Assembly (NCBI GenBank): GCA_023248545.1
Contig: JAHFEF010000014.1
Span: forward strand, 1-47,838
Length of the DNA: 47,838 nt
DNA from: Myxococcales bacterium
Lineage (GTDB): Bacteria > Myxococcota > UBA727 > JABDBI01
Direction: 5' to 3'
The translations under genes were made by a program, and so were the position numbers. Positions within the stretch are counted from its first letter, which is position 1; the number at the start of each line of letters is the position of its first letter. The notes beneath the pieces are model-generated. The model saw only the letters and a list, made by a program, of their open reading frames with translations, ran no database searches and was not told where the DNA came from. Shown here piece by piece: positions 7,096 to 15,335 of the stretch.

Positions 7096-7516
7096 CATCA
7101 CGGCGAAAGCTGACAATTTGATTCCTAAACGTGCGAGCAATCATGCTGCGGGTTATGATCTCTGTGCTGATCTGCCCAAACCACTGGTGCTTGAAATGGG
7201 TAGACGCGCTCTGGTTCCGACAGGGATTTCGATCGCGTTGCCAGAGGGATTTGAAGCCCAAATACGGCCTCGTTCTGGGCTGGCGCTGAAAAATGGCATC
7301 ACGGTTTTGAACTCGCCGGGAACAATCGATGCGGACTATCGGGGCGAGATTCAGGTGATTTTGATCAATCTGGGCCAGGAGCCCTTTGAAATTTCGCCCG
7401 GAATGCGCATTGCCCAGATGGTCATTGCGCCTGTTTCAGCACCCGAGCTGAACAGAGTCGAGTCTTTATCGGAGACCCTGCGTAGCTCGGGAGGGTTCGG
7501 GTCGACCGGCCATTAG
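7085..7516 (+). CDS. dut: dUTP diphosphatase
   Basis: 143 residues. It hydrolyses dUTP to dUMP and pyrophosphate, keeping uracil out of DNA and supplying dTMP synthesis. All five trimeric dUTPase motifs are visible: [21 protein letters not shown], the substrate-binding hairpin [31 protein letters not shown] and the C-terminal [10 protein letters not shown]. The start is a TTG at 7085, chosen because GGAGG ends 6 bases upstream and the sequence [11 protein letters not shown] matches the usual N-terminus; it overlaps the ftsY end by 11 bases. The stop overlaps the opposing gene by 4 bases. Confidence 0.95.
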   Translation: MKINITAKADNLIPKRASNHAAGYDLCADLPKPLVLEMGRRALVPTGISIALPEGFEAQIRPRSGLALKNGITVLNSPGTIDADYRGEIQVILINLGQEPFEISPGMRIAQMVIAPVSAPELNRVESLSETLRSSGGFGSTGH

Positions 7517-8079
7517 ATGGGGCTATTCGCATAAGCACAGTCACTGCGCACACACAACGAAGGTATGAGTGTGGCTAGGCCGATTGCAAGCACACCGACG
7601 GAAGCGTAGATTGCGTACAGCGAGTTTGAATACTCTGGCTCTTGTTTGCGATGGAGCACCGGGCCAAAATTACTCGAGTTTGGGTCTTTGCAGCCCCAGT
7701 CGTCGCACGTTTGTGGAACGGTTTGCCACACAATGCACTGCGAGTATCCGCCTCGGCTGTATTCGCAATTTTGGTAGCCGCTGTAGGCATTACCATAATA
7801 CTGGCACGTGTAATAGCTGCCCTGATAGATGGCCACGGCGCAGATTTGATAGCTGCAGTCATGGTGCCCCACAACGGCCATTTGGCTGAACTGCGAGTTG
7901 GCATCACAATAAGGCTGATTTCCCTCAACGGCAGCAACAATGCCAGAGATGAGCAGGGCGAGTCCTCCCACGGCCGTCAAAGTAGCCCCTGCCGCAACAC
8001 CGGCTGGGTTATGGGCATTTGCAAACGGGGAGGACAGGCAAACAACAAGCAGAAAGAGGGCTGGTAACCGAAATTTCAT
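7513..8079 (-). CDS. Cys-rich secreted or membrane protein, unknown function
   Basis: 188 residues. An N-terminal signal peptide ([22 protein letters not shown]) is followed by a Gly/Ala-rich hydrophobic segment ([19 protein letters not shown]), a central domain of about 100 residues rich in Cys, Tyr and Gln with some ten cysteines ([19 protein letters not shown]), and a C-terminal hydrophobic segment ([17 protein letters not shown]). The layout hydrophobic, Cys domain, hydrophobic recurs in the tandem pair at 14406-15307, although sequence similarity to those is low. It is probably inner-membrane anchored with an oxidised domain outside the cytoplasm. I do not recognise a family. Confidence 0.7.
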   Translation of the reverse strand: MKFRLPALFLLVVCLSSPFANAHNPAGVAAGATLTAVGGLALLISGIVAAVEGNQPYCDANSQFSQMAVVGHHDCSYQICAVAIYQGSYYTCQYYGNAYSGYQNCEYSRGGYSQCIVWQTVPQTCDDWGCKDPNSSNFGPVLHRKQEPEYSNSLYAIYASVGVLAIGLATLIPSLCVRSDCAYANSPI

Positions 8080-8158
8080 GGATAAAGCTCCTTTAGAGCG
8101 CTAACCCATGGGAACTAGCGGAATATTTCGGCTGAGCAAAAAAATAATAGTATCTAAT

Positions 8159-8188
8159 TTGTATTTTTAATTTAAACAGGAGTATACT
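8159..8188 (+). promoter_or_regulatory. Candidate promoter of the repeat lipoprotein
   Basis: TTGTAT (8159-8164), 18-base spacer in a very A/T-rich stretch, TATACT (8183-8188). A strong purine ribosome site (aggggggaca) follows before the ATG at 8215. Confidence 0.5.
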
Positions 8189-8214
8189 GGTTTTTAGGGG
8201 GGACAAAATAAGAT

Positions 8215-10401
8215 ATGTCATTTTACAGAAAGAGGCCTCTTGTCTTAGGCCTTAGTTTATATATCAGTCTATTTCTAATTTCCTGCGGCGGTGCTTCGAG
8301 TGGCTCATCATCAGCAGCAGCTGCCGATACAACCGTGAAGGGCGTTGCCATGTTAGGTCCTGTCGATGGTGGGACCATCAATGCCTATCATATGCTTGCA
8401 GATGGAACACCAGATACAAAATCTGGTCCTATCGCTTCAGCAACAACGGACAAGGATGGGAATTATGCTCTGACGATTCCTCAGGGCAAGCTTCAAACCG
8501 CTAACGAAACTTTGGTGATACGACTCGAAGCCGGTAAAGGCAGCTATGTAGAAGAAGCTACCGGAAAAGTTGTTTCAAACATCACGGCGCCAGTCAATGC
8601 GGTTCTTCCATTAGACAGCAACACACAAACGAAGGGAGCGACCATTCAAGCAGCTCTGACACCATTGACTGAGATTGCAGCACAAAACCATATGCTCGCG
8701 GCTCAAAAAGCGATGATGGACATTGCTCTCAAGGATCCAACCATGATCCCCCCGGCTCTTGTTGATACAGCCAAAGCTTTCAGGGACGGTGGGTTTGATC
8801 CTAAATTCATGACAAGCCACCCCGAATTAAAAGCTGCTTTTGAGGCTTCTCGTCAGAACCCAGCCTTCCAAGATCCGGCGTTCAGAGCTCAGCAACAGCT
8901 GATGGCCATGAATGCTTCATACGCAGTGGGGCAAGCTTTCGGCGTCGACAATATTGTGGGTACGTTGCCACCTAACCCCTCTGTGGGCTGTAGCAACCAG
9001 CAAGGTGCTAATTATTTAGGCGCCCTCGCTGCCATGTCTCAACAGGCTGCTCAAATGAGCAAGGATCTAGGTGTGTTGATGAATAGCATTAGTATGATGC
9101 AAGGGTATGCGCAACAATTCGGCAAAAATGGTACCTTCACGCCTCCACCCGCTGGCGCAAATACAACGTTCAGCGTCATGGATGCCAATGGCAAACCTGT
9201 TAATATGCCGCCTCCTAACTTCGCTGCAATGGGTCAGATGGTAACTGGAATCATGGGAGGCACCATACCGATGCCTAAGGGTTTCGTTCCATTTGCGGGT
9301 CCCAGTGCTTCAAGTACCCCCGCCAATGCCACCAGTGGCGTTAGCGGTCCCAACAGCCCGAATGGTCAGGGCTTTGGATTTGCCAGTTTCGTTCCCCCAG
9401 CATTTAAGGGTGAGCCCTCGTTCGTGCCGCCTTCTGGCTGGGTACCAGGCAACTTCACTCGAAATGCACCGCCTCCTCCAGGAGCATCTCAAGCAGCATT
9501 CATGCCAGGGCAATTTCCGCAAGGATTTGCACCTCCTCCAGGATTTGCACCTCCTCCAGGATTCATGCCTCCACCAGGATTCGTGCCGCCTCAGGGATTC
9601 AAACCTGCTGAAGGGTTTGCGCCTCCGGCAGGATTCGTAGCCCCTCCTGGGTTCGTGCCGCCTCCTAGATTTGCGCCTGCGGGAGACTTCAGACCTCCCC
9701 CAGGATTCGTACCGCCCCAAGGATTTGCACCAGGGTCAGGATTCGTGCCACCAGCGGGATTCGTACCTCCTGTAGGTTTCGCACCGGCAGGGGACTTCAA
9801 ACCTCCACCAGGATTCGTACCTCCTGTAGGTTTTGCACCTGGACCAGGATTCGTGCCGCCACCAGGATTCGTAGCACCTCAAGGTTTCGCGCCTGGCGCA
9901 GGGTTCGTGCCTCCACCCGGGTTCGTTGCCCCGACAGGGTTCGTGGCTCCAACTGGGTTTCAAGCTCCAGTTGGGTTCGTGGCACCTCCAGGATTCGTGG
10001 CTCCTCCAGGATTCGTAGCTCCGCAAGGGTTCGTAGCACCTCCAGGGTTCGTGGCTCCGCAAGGATTCGTAGCGCCTCCAGGCTTCGTCGCTCCAACCGG
10101 GTTCGTAGCCCCAACGGGGTTTGCGCCTCCACCAGGGTTTGTGCCTCCTCCAGGGTTCGTGGCTCCTCCAGGGTTCGTCGCCCCGACAGGATTTGCGCCC
10201 CCAGCAGGGTTCGTGGCACAACCGGGGTTCGTACCGCCAACCGGGTTCGTGGCTCCAACCGGGTTCGTAGCTCCGCCGCCGGCACCTGCGCCGCCGCCAG
10301 CACCAGCGCCAACATCAGCGCCGGCGCCAACAACACCGGTGGCACCACCGCCAACAGCGGCACCAGCACCAGCGCCCGCACCGGCACCTAAGACGGCTTA
10401 A
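8215..10401 (+). CDS. Large lipoprotein with 42 hexapeptide repeats
   Basis: 728 residues. The signal peptide ends in a lipobox, LFLISCGG. Residues about 42-100 look like a carboxypeptidase-regulatory/Ig-like beta domain (VKGVAMLGPVDGGTINAY, then DKDGNYALTIP). An alanine- and methionine-rich helical middle follows to about residue 435. Residues about 437-688 are 42 uninterrupted six-residue units of the type G-F-V-(A/P)-P-x, and the last 40 residues are a Pro/Ala tail (APAPAPAPAP). Pro/Gly/Phe repeats suggest an extended, sticky or phase-separating surface stalk; that is inference. A hairpin follows the stop. Long open frames on the opposite strand here are compositional artefacts. Confidence 0.9.
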   Translation: MSFYRKRPLVLGLSLYISLFLISCGGASSGSSSAAAADTTVKGVAMLGPVDGGTINAYHMLADGTPDTKSGPIASATTDKDGNYALTIPQGKLQTANETLVIRLEAGKGSYVEEATGKVVSNITAPVNAVLPLDSNTQTKGATIQAALTPLTEIAAQNHMLAAQKAMMDIALKDPTMIPPALVDTAKAFRDGGFDPKFMTSHPELKAAFEASRQNPAFQDPAFRAQQQLMAMNASYAVGQAFGVDNIVGTLPPNPSVGCSNQQGANYLGALAAMSQQAAQMSKDLGVLMNSISMMQGYAQQFGKNGTFTPPPAGANTTFSVMDANGKPVNMPPPNFAAMGQMVTGIMGGTIPMPKGFVPFAGPSASSTPANATSGVSGPNSPNGQGFGFASFVPPAFKGEPSFVPPSGWVPGNFTRNAPPPPGASQAAFMPGQFPQGFAPPPGFAPPPGFMPPPGFVPPQGFKPAEGFAPPAGFVAPPGFVPPPRFAPAGDFRPPPGFVPPQGFAPGSGFVPPAGFVPPVGFAPAGDFKPPPGFVPPVGFAPGPGFVPPPGFVAPQGFAPGAGFVPPPGFVAPTGFVAPTGFQAPVGFVAPPGFVAPPGFVAPQGFVAPPGFVAPQGFVAPPGFVAPTGFVAPTGFAPPPGFVPPPGFVAPPGFVAPTGFAPPAGFVAQPGFVPPTGFVAPTGFVAPPPAPAPPPAPAPTSAPAPTTPVAPPPTAAPAPAPAPAPKTA
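9523..10278 (+). repeat. 18-bp coding minisatellite, 42 units
   Basis: Forty-two consecutive degenerate units of 18 bases, each encoding one hexapeptide starting Gly-Phe (twice Asp-Phe, once Arg-Phe). The first half uses mostly V-P-P and A-P-P units; from unit 23 on nearly all are V-A-P, suggesting the second half expanded more recently. Degenerate precursor units occur upstream (FVPPAFKGEPSFVPPSG). Confidence 0.95.
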
Positions 10402-10420
10402 TCGCGCGAGCGATTCTCTT

Positions 10421-10459
10421 CTGCCGCATCACGCAATCACTTACTGCGTGGTGCGGCAG
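10421..10459 (+). terminator. Strong hairpin after the repeat lipoprotein
   Basis: Arms ctgccgcatcacgca (10421-10435) and tgcgtggtgcggcag (10445-10459) pair over 15 bases with a single G-T wobble, loop 9 bases. It starts 20 bases after the stop codon. No T-run follows, so it is not a textbook intrinsic terminator; it may still end or protect the transcript. Confidence 0.6.
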
Positions 10460-10502
10460 TCGCTATTGACGGCGGCAACTCCATCAGTATCATCAGCCAA
10501 GC

Positions 10503-11477
10503 ATGAGAGAAATCTGGAAACATCTGCTTGTCAGTTGTCTGATGGGTATTGGCATCGGTGTCAGTATAGGTGTCCTAGGTGGTGGGATCTTGAGGCAGAA
10601 AGACCCTGGCCACAGCGTCCGGTCGAATGAAACGACCTATCGGTTTATTCACCCACTTTTGGCATTCGATACCCCTAAAAACAACGCTGGATTTGGAGAT
10701 CTTGAAACACGGATTACCACAGTCATAGAAGAGGCAAAAACCGAGGGTCTAGAAACCGTGTCTGTATATTACCGGAACCAGAATGTTTGGATGGGAATTG
10801 ACGAAGATCGAGGCTATATACCAGCGAGTTTATACAAAGTACCGTTGATGATTGCCTATTATCGGAGAGCTGGAAATGATCCCAAAATCCTCCAGGAACG
10901 CATATTGTATCCAACTCCGCAGGCTGTGGATGCATTTTATACACTGACTCCAAAAACCGCTTACTCTCTAGATGAACTCATTCAGGCAATGATTCTTAAA
11001 TCCGATAACGGCGCTGCGATTGCGCTCACGAGTCATATTGGCTCACGGGAGTTCAACGAAGTACTCATCGACTTGGGGCTGCATCCTATTACCCCTCAAG
11101 ACAGCCGATCTAATCACGAAATCCAGCCCGAAAACTACCACAGAATCTCGGCCAAAAACTATGCAATGTTTTTCAGGATATTGTACAATGCGACCTATCT
11201 TGATCGCGAATACTCCGAACGCGCGCTTGAGCTTCTCACGCGGACCAGTTATAACGATGGGATTGTTGCTGGTGTGCCTGAACACGCATTAGTGGCCCAC
11301 AAATATGGTCATTACATATACCCTGATGGATTCGAACATGAACTCCACGACTGCGGTTTTGTCTATACTGGTCAGAGCGCTTATCTTTTATGTGTGATGA
11401 CTCATGGAAAAAATATCGACACCCTGACAGATGTCATCAAGAAAATTTCGGCTCTTGTTTTTTCAGCAAGTCGATGA
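10503..11477 (+). CDS. Class A beta-lactamase-fold serine hydrolase, membrane-anchored
   Basis: 324 residues. An N-terminal hydrophobic segment (HLLVSCLMGIGIGVSIGVL) anchors or exports it. The catalytic signatures are S-x-x-K in PASLYKVPLM, S-D-N in ILKSDNGAAIAL, and HKYG in place of the KTG triad (VAHKYGHYIYPDG). This is the beta-lactamase2/PBP-like class A fold (Ser acylation, Lys general base). The Tyr in place of Thr in KTG and the lack of an obvious omega-loop Glu motif argue against an efficient penicillinase; a peptidoglycan or peptide hydrolase acting in the periplasm is as likely. No clear ribosome site precedes the ATG. Confidence 0.82.
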   Translation: MREIWKHLLVSCLMGIGIGVSIGVLGGGILRQKDPGHSVRSNETTYRFIHPLLAFDTPKNNAGFGDLETRITTVIEEAKTEGLETVSVYYRNQNVWMGIDEDRGYIPASLYKVPLMIAYYRRAGNDPKILQERILYPTPQAVDAFYTLTPKTAYSLDELIQAMILKSDNGAAIALTSHIGSREFNEVLIDLGLHPITPQDSRSNHEIQPENYHRISAKNYAMFFRILYNATYLDREYSERALELLTRTSYNDGIVAGVPEHALVAHKYGHYIYPDGFEHELHDCGFVYTGQSAYLLCVMTHGKNIDTLTDVIKKISALVFSASR

Positions 11478-11482
11478 TGCGT

Positions 11483-11559
<77 letters not shown>

Positions 11560-11576
11560 CAGCTAGGGAGTTGCCC

Positions 11577-11605
11577 TTGTAGGATGATTCAGTTAGGTTC
11601 GTCAA
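11577..11605 (-). promoter_or_regulatory. Candidate tRNA-Asp promoter
   Basis: Minus strand: TTGACG (11605-11600), 17-base spacer, CTACAA (11582-11577), 17 bases before the mature tRNA. The -35 abuts the ribosome site of hpf (agaggag) on the opposite strand. Weak -10; tentative. Confidence 0.35.
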
Positions 11606-11621
11606 TAGAGGAGCTTTTAAG

Positions 11622-12167
11622 ATGCAAGTATCTGTAACTTTTAGACATATTGACGCCACCGAGCCTTTGAAAAAACACGCCATGGACAAAGTTGGACATC
11701 TCAAAAAATATTTAGATGATGCCACTCAAGCACATGTGGTTTTGAGCACTGAAAAACATGCTCAGAGAGCCGATATCCAGATTGCTTCTCACGGTATGCT
11801 CATGCGTGGGAAAGAAGACTCCAGCGATCTGTATAACTCGATCGACCGGGCGGTTGAAAAACTCGAAAAACAAATCAAGCGTTACAAAGACAAACTGGCC
11901 AGTCATAAGCCAAGAGCAGGCGCCCGGCTAAAAATTAAATTTAACACCCTGGCGGGTCATGAGCCTACTGAGATGGGTAATGGTGTTCCGGCGAGCATCA
12001 TTGAAACCAAAGAAGTAGACGCTAGACCCATGATGGTCGACGAAGCTTGTATGCAAATGGACTTGCTAGGTAGCGAGATCTTGGTATTTTTAAATGCCAA
12101 GACAGAGCACATGAATGTTCTTTATCGTAAAAAAGGCCAAAAATATGGCCTGATCGAGGCACTTTGA
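11622..12167 (+). CDS. hpf: Long-form ribosome hibernation promoting factor
   Basis: 181 residues. The N-terminal S30AE/HPF domain (MQVSVTFRHIDATEPLKKHA to about residue 95) binds the 30S decoding centre, and a linker leads to the C-terminal domain (residues about 123-180, VPASIIETKEVDARPMMVDE, MQMDLLGSEILVFLNAKTEH). That domain dimerises ribosomes into 100S particles in long HPFs. The presence of both domains marks the long form rather than the gamma-proteobacterial short HPF. AGAGGAG is well placed upstream. The stop overlaps the rapZ start by 4 bases. Confidence 0.95.
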   Translation: MQVSVTFRHIDATEPLKKHAMDKVGHLKKYLDDATQAHVVLSTEKHAQRADIQIASHGMLMRGKEDSSDLYNSIDRAVEKLEKQIKRYKDKLASHKPRAGARLKIKFNTLAGHEPTEMGNGVPASIIETKEVDARPMMVDEACMQMDLLGSEILVFLNAKTEHMNVLYRKKGQKYGLIEAL

Positions 12168-13009
12168 TCGCATTATCGGGTTTATCAGGCGCCGGGAAAT
12201 CGACTGTGGCCAAAGCACTCGAAGATCTCGGGTACTTTGTCGTGGATAATTTACCCGCTGAGCTCTTACTCAAATTGGTAGAGTTATCGGAACACGGGCA
12301 TTCTCAAAGGCCGCTGGCATTTGTGATCGACTCCAGAGAAGCTGAGCATTTAAGTCAGTTTATTCGGGATTGGAAGCTGTTGTCAGCTCGAGGCTTGAAG
12401 ACCCGTTTGTGGTTTCTAGATGCTTCGGATGCCACGTTGATTAGGCGCTTTCAAGAAACCAGGCGGCCACATCCGTTGGATAAAACGGGGCAGGGTTTGG
12501 CCAGCAGCATCGAACAAGAGCGACTGTTGCTGGCGGATTTGAGTGCCATGGCGGATTGCGTGATCAAGACCGATGGTTATCATTCGCATCAACTCAAAGC
12601 TGAAATTGGGCGCTTGCTCGGAGCGCATCAGGATAATTCGATGACGGTGAGGCTCATGAGCTTTGGCTTTAAACATGGGCTTCCCCCAGAACTAGATTTG
12701 TGTTTGGACGTTCGGTTTTTGCGAAATCCCTATTTTGTGGCTGAGTTAAAACCTTTGTCGGGGCTAGATAAACCGGTGCGTGACTTTGTGCTGGCCGAGC
12801 CCAATACGGAGCCATTTCTCGAAAAAAGTATCGATTTGCTCCAATTTTTGATCCCCTGTTATCAAGCCGAGAAAAAGACCTATTTGACCATCGCGATGGG
12901 TTGTACAGGCGGTCGTCATCGATCGCCTGTTTTGGTGTGTGAAATCGCAAGGCGATTAGAGCTTGCTGGGTATAAAGCCCAAATTACACACCGGGATATT
13001 CAGAAGTGA
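12164..13009 (+). CDS. rapZ: RapZ/YvcJ-family nucleotide-binding protein
   Basis: 281 residues. The P-loop is GLSGAGKS (6-13); the Walker B-like region, RRPHPLDKTGQGL, SFGFKHGLPPELDLCLDVRF and the C-terminal signature IAMGCTGGRHRSPVL are diagnostic of the RapZ family. In E. coli RapZ delivers the sRNA GlmZ to RNase E and so tunes amino-sugar synthesis; YvcJ of Bacillus has GTPase activity. It starts at a TTG (12164) overlapping the hpf stop by 4 bases and ends overlapping the next start, a translationally coupled chain. Linkage to hpf is common in Proteobacteria (rpoN-hpf-ptsN-rapZ), but rpoN and ptsN are absent here. Confidence 0.95.
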   Translation: MIALSGLSGAGKSTVAKALEDLGYFVVDNLPAELLLKLVELSEHGHSQRPLAFVIDSREAEHLSQFIRDWKLLSARGLKTRLWFLDASDATLIRRFQETRRPHPLDKTGQGLASSIEQERLLLADLSAMADCVIKTDGYHSHQLKAEIGRLLGAHQDNSMTVRLMSFGFKHGLPPELDLCLDVRFLRNPYFVAELKPLSGLDKPVRDFVLAEPNTEPFLEKSIDLLQFLIPCYQAEKKTYLTIAMGCTGGRHRSPVLVCEIARRLELAGYKAQITHRDIQK

Positions 13010-13698
13010 TTCGCTTACTGGTTTTATTGCTGTTGATTTCTTGCCAGCCCAAAGCTGCCGAACAACCCACGTATGCCCAAGCCGAGAAATTATTTGAACA
13101 GCAAAAATTTATTGAGAGCGCAAAAATGCTCTCGAAGATCCTCGATCAAGATCCCAAACTGCCGGGTGCTCGAAATTTGCTCGCGCGCTGCTTTTTTTTC
13201 TTGGGTAACCCCGATCGCAGTTTCGAAGAATTGCAATTTGTGCTTTTGAATTCAGAGGCGGGCAGCGAACAAAACTTGGACGCTTTATTTTTGATGGGTG
13301 CTGTGGCTCTGGAAGCTAATTTGTCAGAATCCAATTTTCAAAAAGGCCGTAAAGCTTGGGAACTCTATTTAAAAGTCGCTCCCAAAAGCAATCTGACTGA
13401 GAAAGTGGTTGCGGGGTTGGTAGAGATGCGAGCGCTCGAAGATCCCCCAAAAGCGGTCAATTTAGCCCGAAGCTATATTCAGCAATCGAAAGTCTCGAAG
13501 GCATTGGCTATTTTTCAGCGTGTTTTGAAAAAACAACCCAATTATGTGCCGGCCTGGCATTATCAGGGCATGGCTTTTATCATGGGCGGAGAGCCTCAAA
13601 AGGCCGTCGCCAGTTGGAAGCAGGTCTTCAAAAAAGATCCTGCGTATGCCAAAAAATTCAAACTAGATCAACGCATTGCTGTGGCAGAGAAATTATGA
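13006..13698 (+). CDS. TPR-repeat lipoprotein
   Basis: 230 residues, GTG start overlapping the rapZ stop. The signal peptide ends in lipobox LLLISCQ. The rest is a chain of tetratricopeptide-like helical pairs (YAQAEKLFEQQKFIESAKML, PNYVPAWHYQGMAFIMGGEP, QKAVASWKQVFKKDPAYAK), suited to protein-protein scaffolding at the periplasmic face of a membrane. The specific partner is unknown. Its stop overlaps the hemQ start, so expression of the two is linked. Confidence 0.85.
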   Translation: MIRLLVLLLLISCQPKAAEQPTYAQAEKLFEQQKFIESAKMLSKILDQDPKLPGARNLLARCFFFLGNPDRSFEELQFVLLNSEAGSEQNLDALFLMGAVALEANLSESNFQKGRKAWELYLKVAPKSNLTEKVVAGLVEMRALEDPPKAVNLARSYIQQSKVSKALAIFQRVLKKQPNYVPAWHYQGMAFIMGGEPQKAVASWKQVFKKDPAYAKKFKLDQRIAVAEKL

Positions 13699-14432
13699 GT
13701 GAAAATTTACGTACGTTAGAAGGCTGGTATACACTTCACGATTTTAGGCGCTTTGATTGGCCAGCTTGGCGGGCATTGCCTGAACGTGAGCGTCAAGCAA
13801 TTCAAGAAGAGCTTTTTGGCGTTATCAAGCAATACAAGTTTTGCGACGAGCAACGCCAGGGTGCTTACGCCTGCTATGAAATTTTGGGCCATAAAGCCGA
13901 TTTCTTGTTTTTAAATCTACGGCCTACTTTGCAAGAGCTTTCAAAAGCTGAACAAGCGCTCCAAAAAACACGTTTTTCGCAGTTTGCGCCGGTGGTGTAT
14001 TCGTATGTTTCGGTGGTTGAGCTGAGTAACTATGTGCACAGTTCCGAAAGCGTGAGCCCTGAGGCACAGGCCATGATCGATGCCCGTCTCAAACCTGTGT
14101 TGCCCAAAACGCAGCATGTTTGTTTCTATCCCATGAACAAGCGTCGAGAGCTGGGCAACAATTGGTACACCGAAACTCTTGAAGAACGACGCCGGATGAT
14201 GCGCGAGCACGGCTTGATCGGCAGGACTTACTCTGGGCGGGTGACCCAAATGATCGGTGGCTCTATTGGCTTAGACGACTGGGAATGGGGTGTCACGTTG
14301 TTTGCCGAAGATCCCTTGGTGTTCAAGCATTTGGTCACCGAAATGCGGTTTGACGAGGCCAGTGCTCGGTTTGCCGACTTCGGTGCGTTCTATGTGGGCA
14401 ACCGGTTAGATTCTGTCCTCCTCAGAGACTAA
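13695..14432 (+). CDS. hemQ: Coproheme decarboxylase HemQ/ChdC
   Basis: 245 residues from the ATG at 13695, which overlaps the preceding stop (ATGA). It belongs to the chlorite-dismutase-fold family; HemQ turns coproheme into heme b using peroxide, the last step of the coproporphyrin-dependent heme pathway. Tyr145 in FYPMNKRR is the catalytic tyrosine and His172 in MREHGLIGR is the heme-ligand position, both at the numbering known for S. aureus HemQ. The end (RFADFGAFYVG) is also typical. The coproporphyrin route is best known in Firmicutes and Actinobacteria, so its presence in a diderm is worth noting. The 3' end overlaps the opposing gene by 27 bases. Confidence 0.93.
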   Translation: MSENLRTLEGWYTLHDFRRFDWPAWRALPERERQAIQEELFGVIKQYKFCDEQRQGAYACYEILGHKADFLFLNLRPTLQELSKAEQALQKTRFSQFAPVVYSYVSVVELSNYVHSSESVSPEAQAMIDARLKPVLPKTQHVCFYPMNKRRELGNNWYTETLEERRRMMREHGLIGRTYSGRVTQMIGGSIGLDDWEWGVTLFAEDPLVFKHLVTEMRFDEASARFADFGAFYVGNRLDSVLLRD

Positions 14433-14867
14433 CCGTCTGGGCCATATTGCCCGTCCAATTACGATGAAACCGATAGCGGAAGACAGGAAGCCTAAAGGGA
14501 AGGTCGTAGCTCCGCTCCACAGCGCCCAATCAACGAGATTCCATTGCGCCGGGTAAAGTCGCCCTTTCTCAGTTACGCAATAAGCTGTTTCGTTGACTAG
14601 GCTGCAATTGGGATAATCCACGATGGGGCCACAACTGCTTTTATTGGCCGGACAGCATAAAAATTGGCCGTAATAAGTATTGCCACATGTCCAGTGTCGG
14701 AACCTGTCCATGCTCATGACGGTTTCAGCGTAGGCCATCAGCCCCGTTCCCACTGCAAGCAGCGAAATCCCAAGTGCCAACTTAGGGTTGTCGCGAGGAG
14801 TCGTAGCAACAGCACTTTGCGCAAAAATCAGCGCACAGAATGATATCTTCAAACCTATTTGCAGCAT
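14406..14867 (-). CDS. Cys-rich membrane protein, paralogue of the next gene
   Basis: 153 residues from the ATG at 14867 (MLQIGLKISFCALIFAQSAV), a signal peptide. A second hydrophobic segment (LALGISLLAVGTGLMAYA) is followed by a Cys-rich core (HWTCGNTYYGQFLCCPANKS, VDYPNC, YCVTEKGRLYPAQW) and a C-terminal hydrophobic segment. The core matches the adjacent 150-residue protein closely (QFLCCPAN, VDYPNC, YPAQW, VDWAL), so the pair is a tandem duplication. Its start lies 13 bases inside the upstream paralogue. The function is unknown; the Cys pattern suggests disulfides outside the cytoplasm. Confidence 0.75.
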   Translation of the reverse strand: MLQIGLKISFCALIFAQSAVATTPRDNPKLALGISLLAVGTGLMAYAETVMSMDRFRHWTCGNTYYGQFLCCPANKSSCGPIVDYPNCSLVNETAYCVTEKGRLYPAQWNLVDWALWSGATTFPLGFLSSAIGFIVIGRAIWPRRLVSEEDRI

Positions 14868-15307
14868 GTTGCTTGTGAAGCTACGACAGTACCAGCAATT
14901 AAAAACACGACGCCTGAAATAATGGTTCCAATTCCGGTTCCCAGGGCCCAATCAACAGGACCCCATTGAGCTGGATACATGTCCCTGCTCGGCCTCATGC
15001 AATAAGGCGTTTGGTTGATGGGACCGCAGTTGGGATAATCTACGAATGCGCCGCAATTATTCAAATTAGCTGGGCAGCACAGAAATTGGTCAGTGTGGCT
15101 TTCACATCTCCAGTGTTGAAACATAGGCATGACGACTGCGGCGTAAGTTTCCAGCGCTGTTCCCAGAGCGAGCAGCGAAAGCCCAACTGCTAACTTACCG
15201 TTGCATGTGCGTGAAGAGCAGCCACTCTCTGCAGGTTCCATGGCTTGTACCATGGTGATGGGGCAGAGGATTGAAAACACAAGAAAATATAGGGTAATTC
15301 GACGCAT
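14855..15307 (-). CDS. Cys-rich membrane protein, tandem paralogue
   Basis: 150 residues. Signal peptide MRRITLYFLVFSILCPITMV, hydrophobic segment KLAVGLSLLALGTALETYA, Cys-rich core (HWRCESHTDQFLCCPANLNN, VDYPNCGPINQTPYC, YPAQWGPVDWAL) and a C-terminal hydrophobic helix ending SQATCCK. It is clearly homologous to the downstream gene at 14406-14867. The perfect palindrome ctgttcgaacag (15310-15321) sits 2 bases before the start codon and may fold over it. No known family is recognised. Confidence 0.75.
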   Translation of the reverse strand: MRRITLYFLVFSILCPITMVQAMEPAESGCSSRTCNGKLAVGLSLLALGTALETYAAVVMPMFQHWRCESHTDQFLCCPANLNNCGAFVDYPNCGPINQTPYCMRPSRDMYPAQWGPVDWALGTGIGTIISGVVFLIAGTVVASQATCCK

Positions 15308-15335
15308 ACCTGTTCGAACAGCGTTTTCGGGTGGG

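Noticed and set aside
9523-10278. Regular 18-bp repeats considered as a CRISPR-like array
   Set aside because: Units are contiguous with no spacers and are in frame within one gene.
9310-10387. Several long open frames on the strand opposite the repeat lipoprotein (rich in Arg/Glu/Leu or Gly/Ala/Asn)
   Set aside because: They are the periodic complement of the 18-bp repeat, with no ribosome sites and no recognisable domains; the plus-strand frame has a signal peptide and a coherent domain order.
15310-15321. Perfect 12-bp palindrome ctgttcgaacag before the Cys-rich gene, considered as a LexA-type box
   Set aside because: Spacing does not match known LexA sites and there is no SOS context; recorded only as a small hairpin near the start codon.
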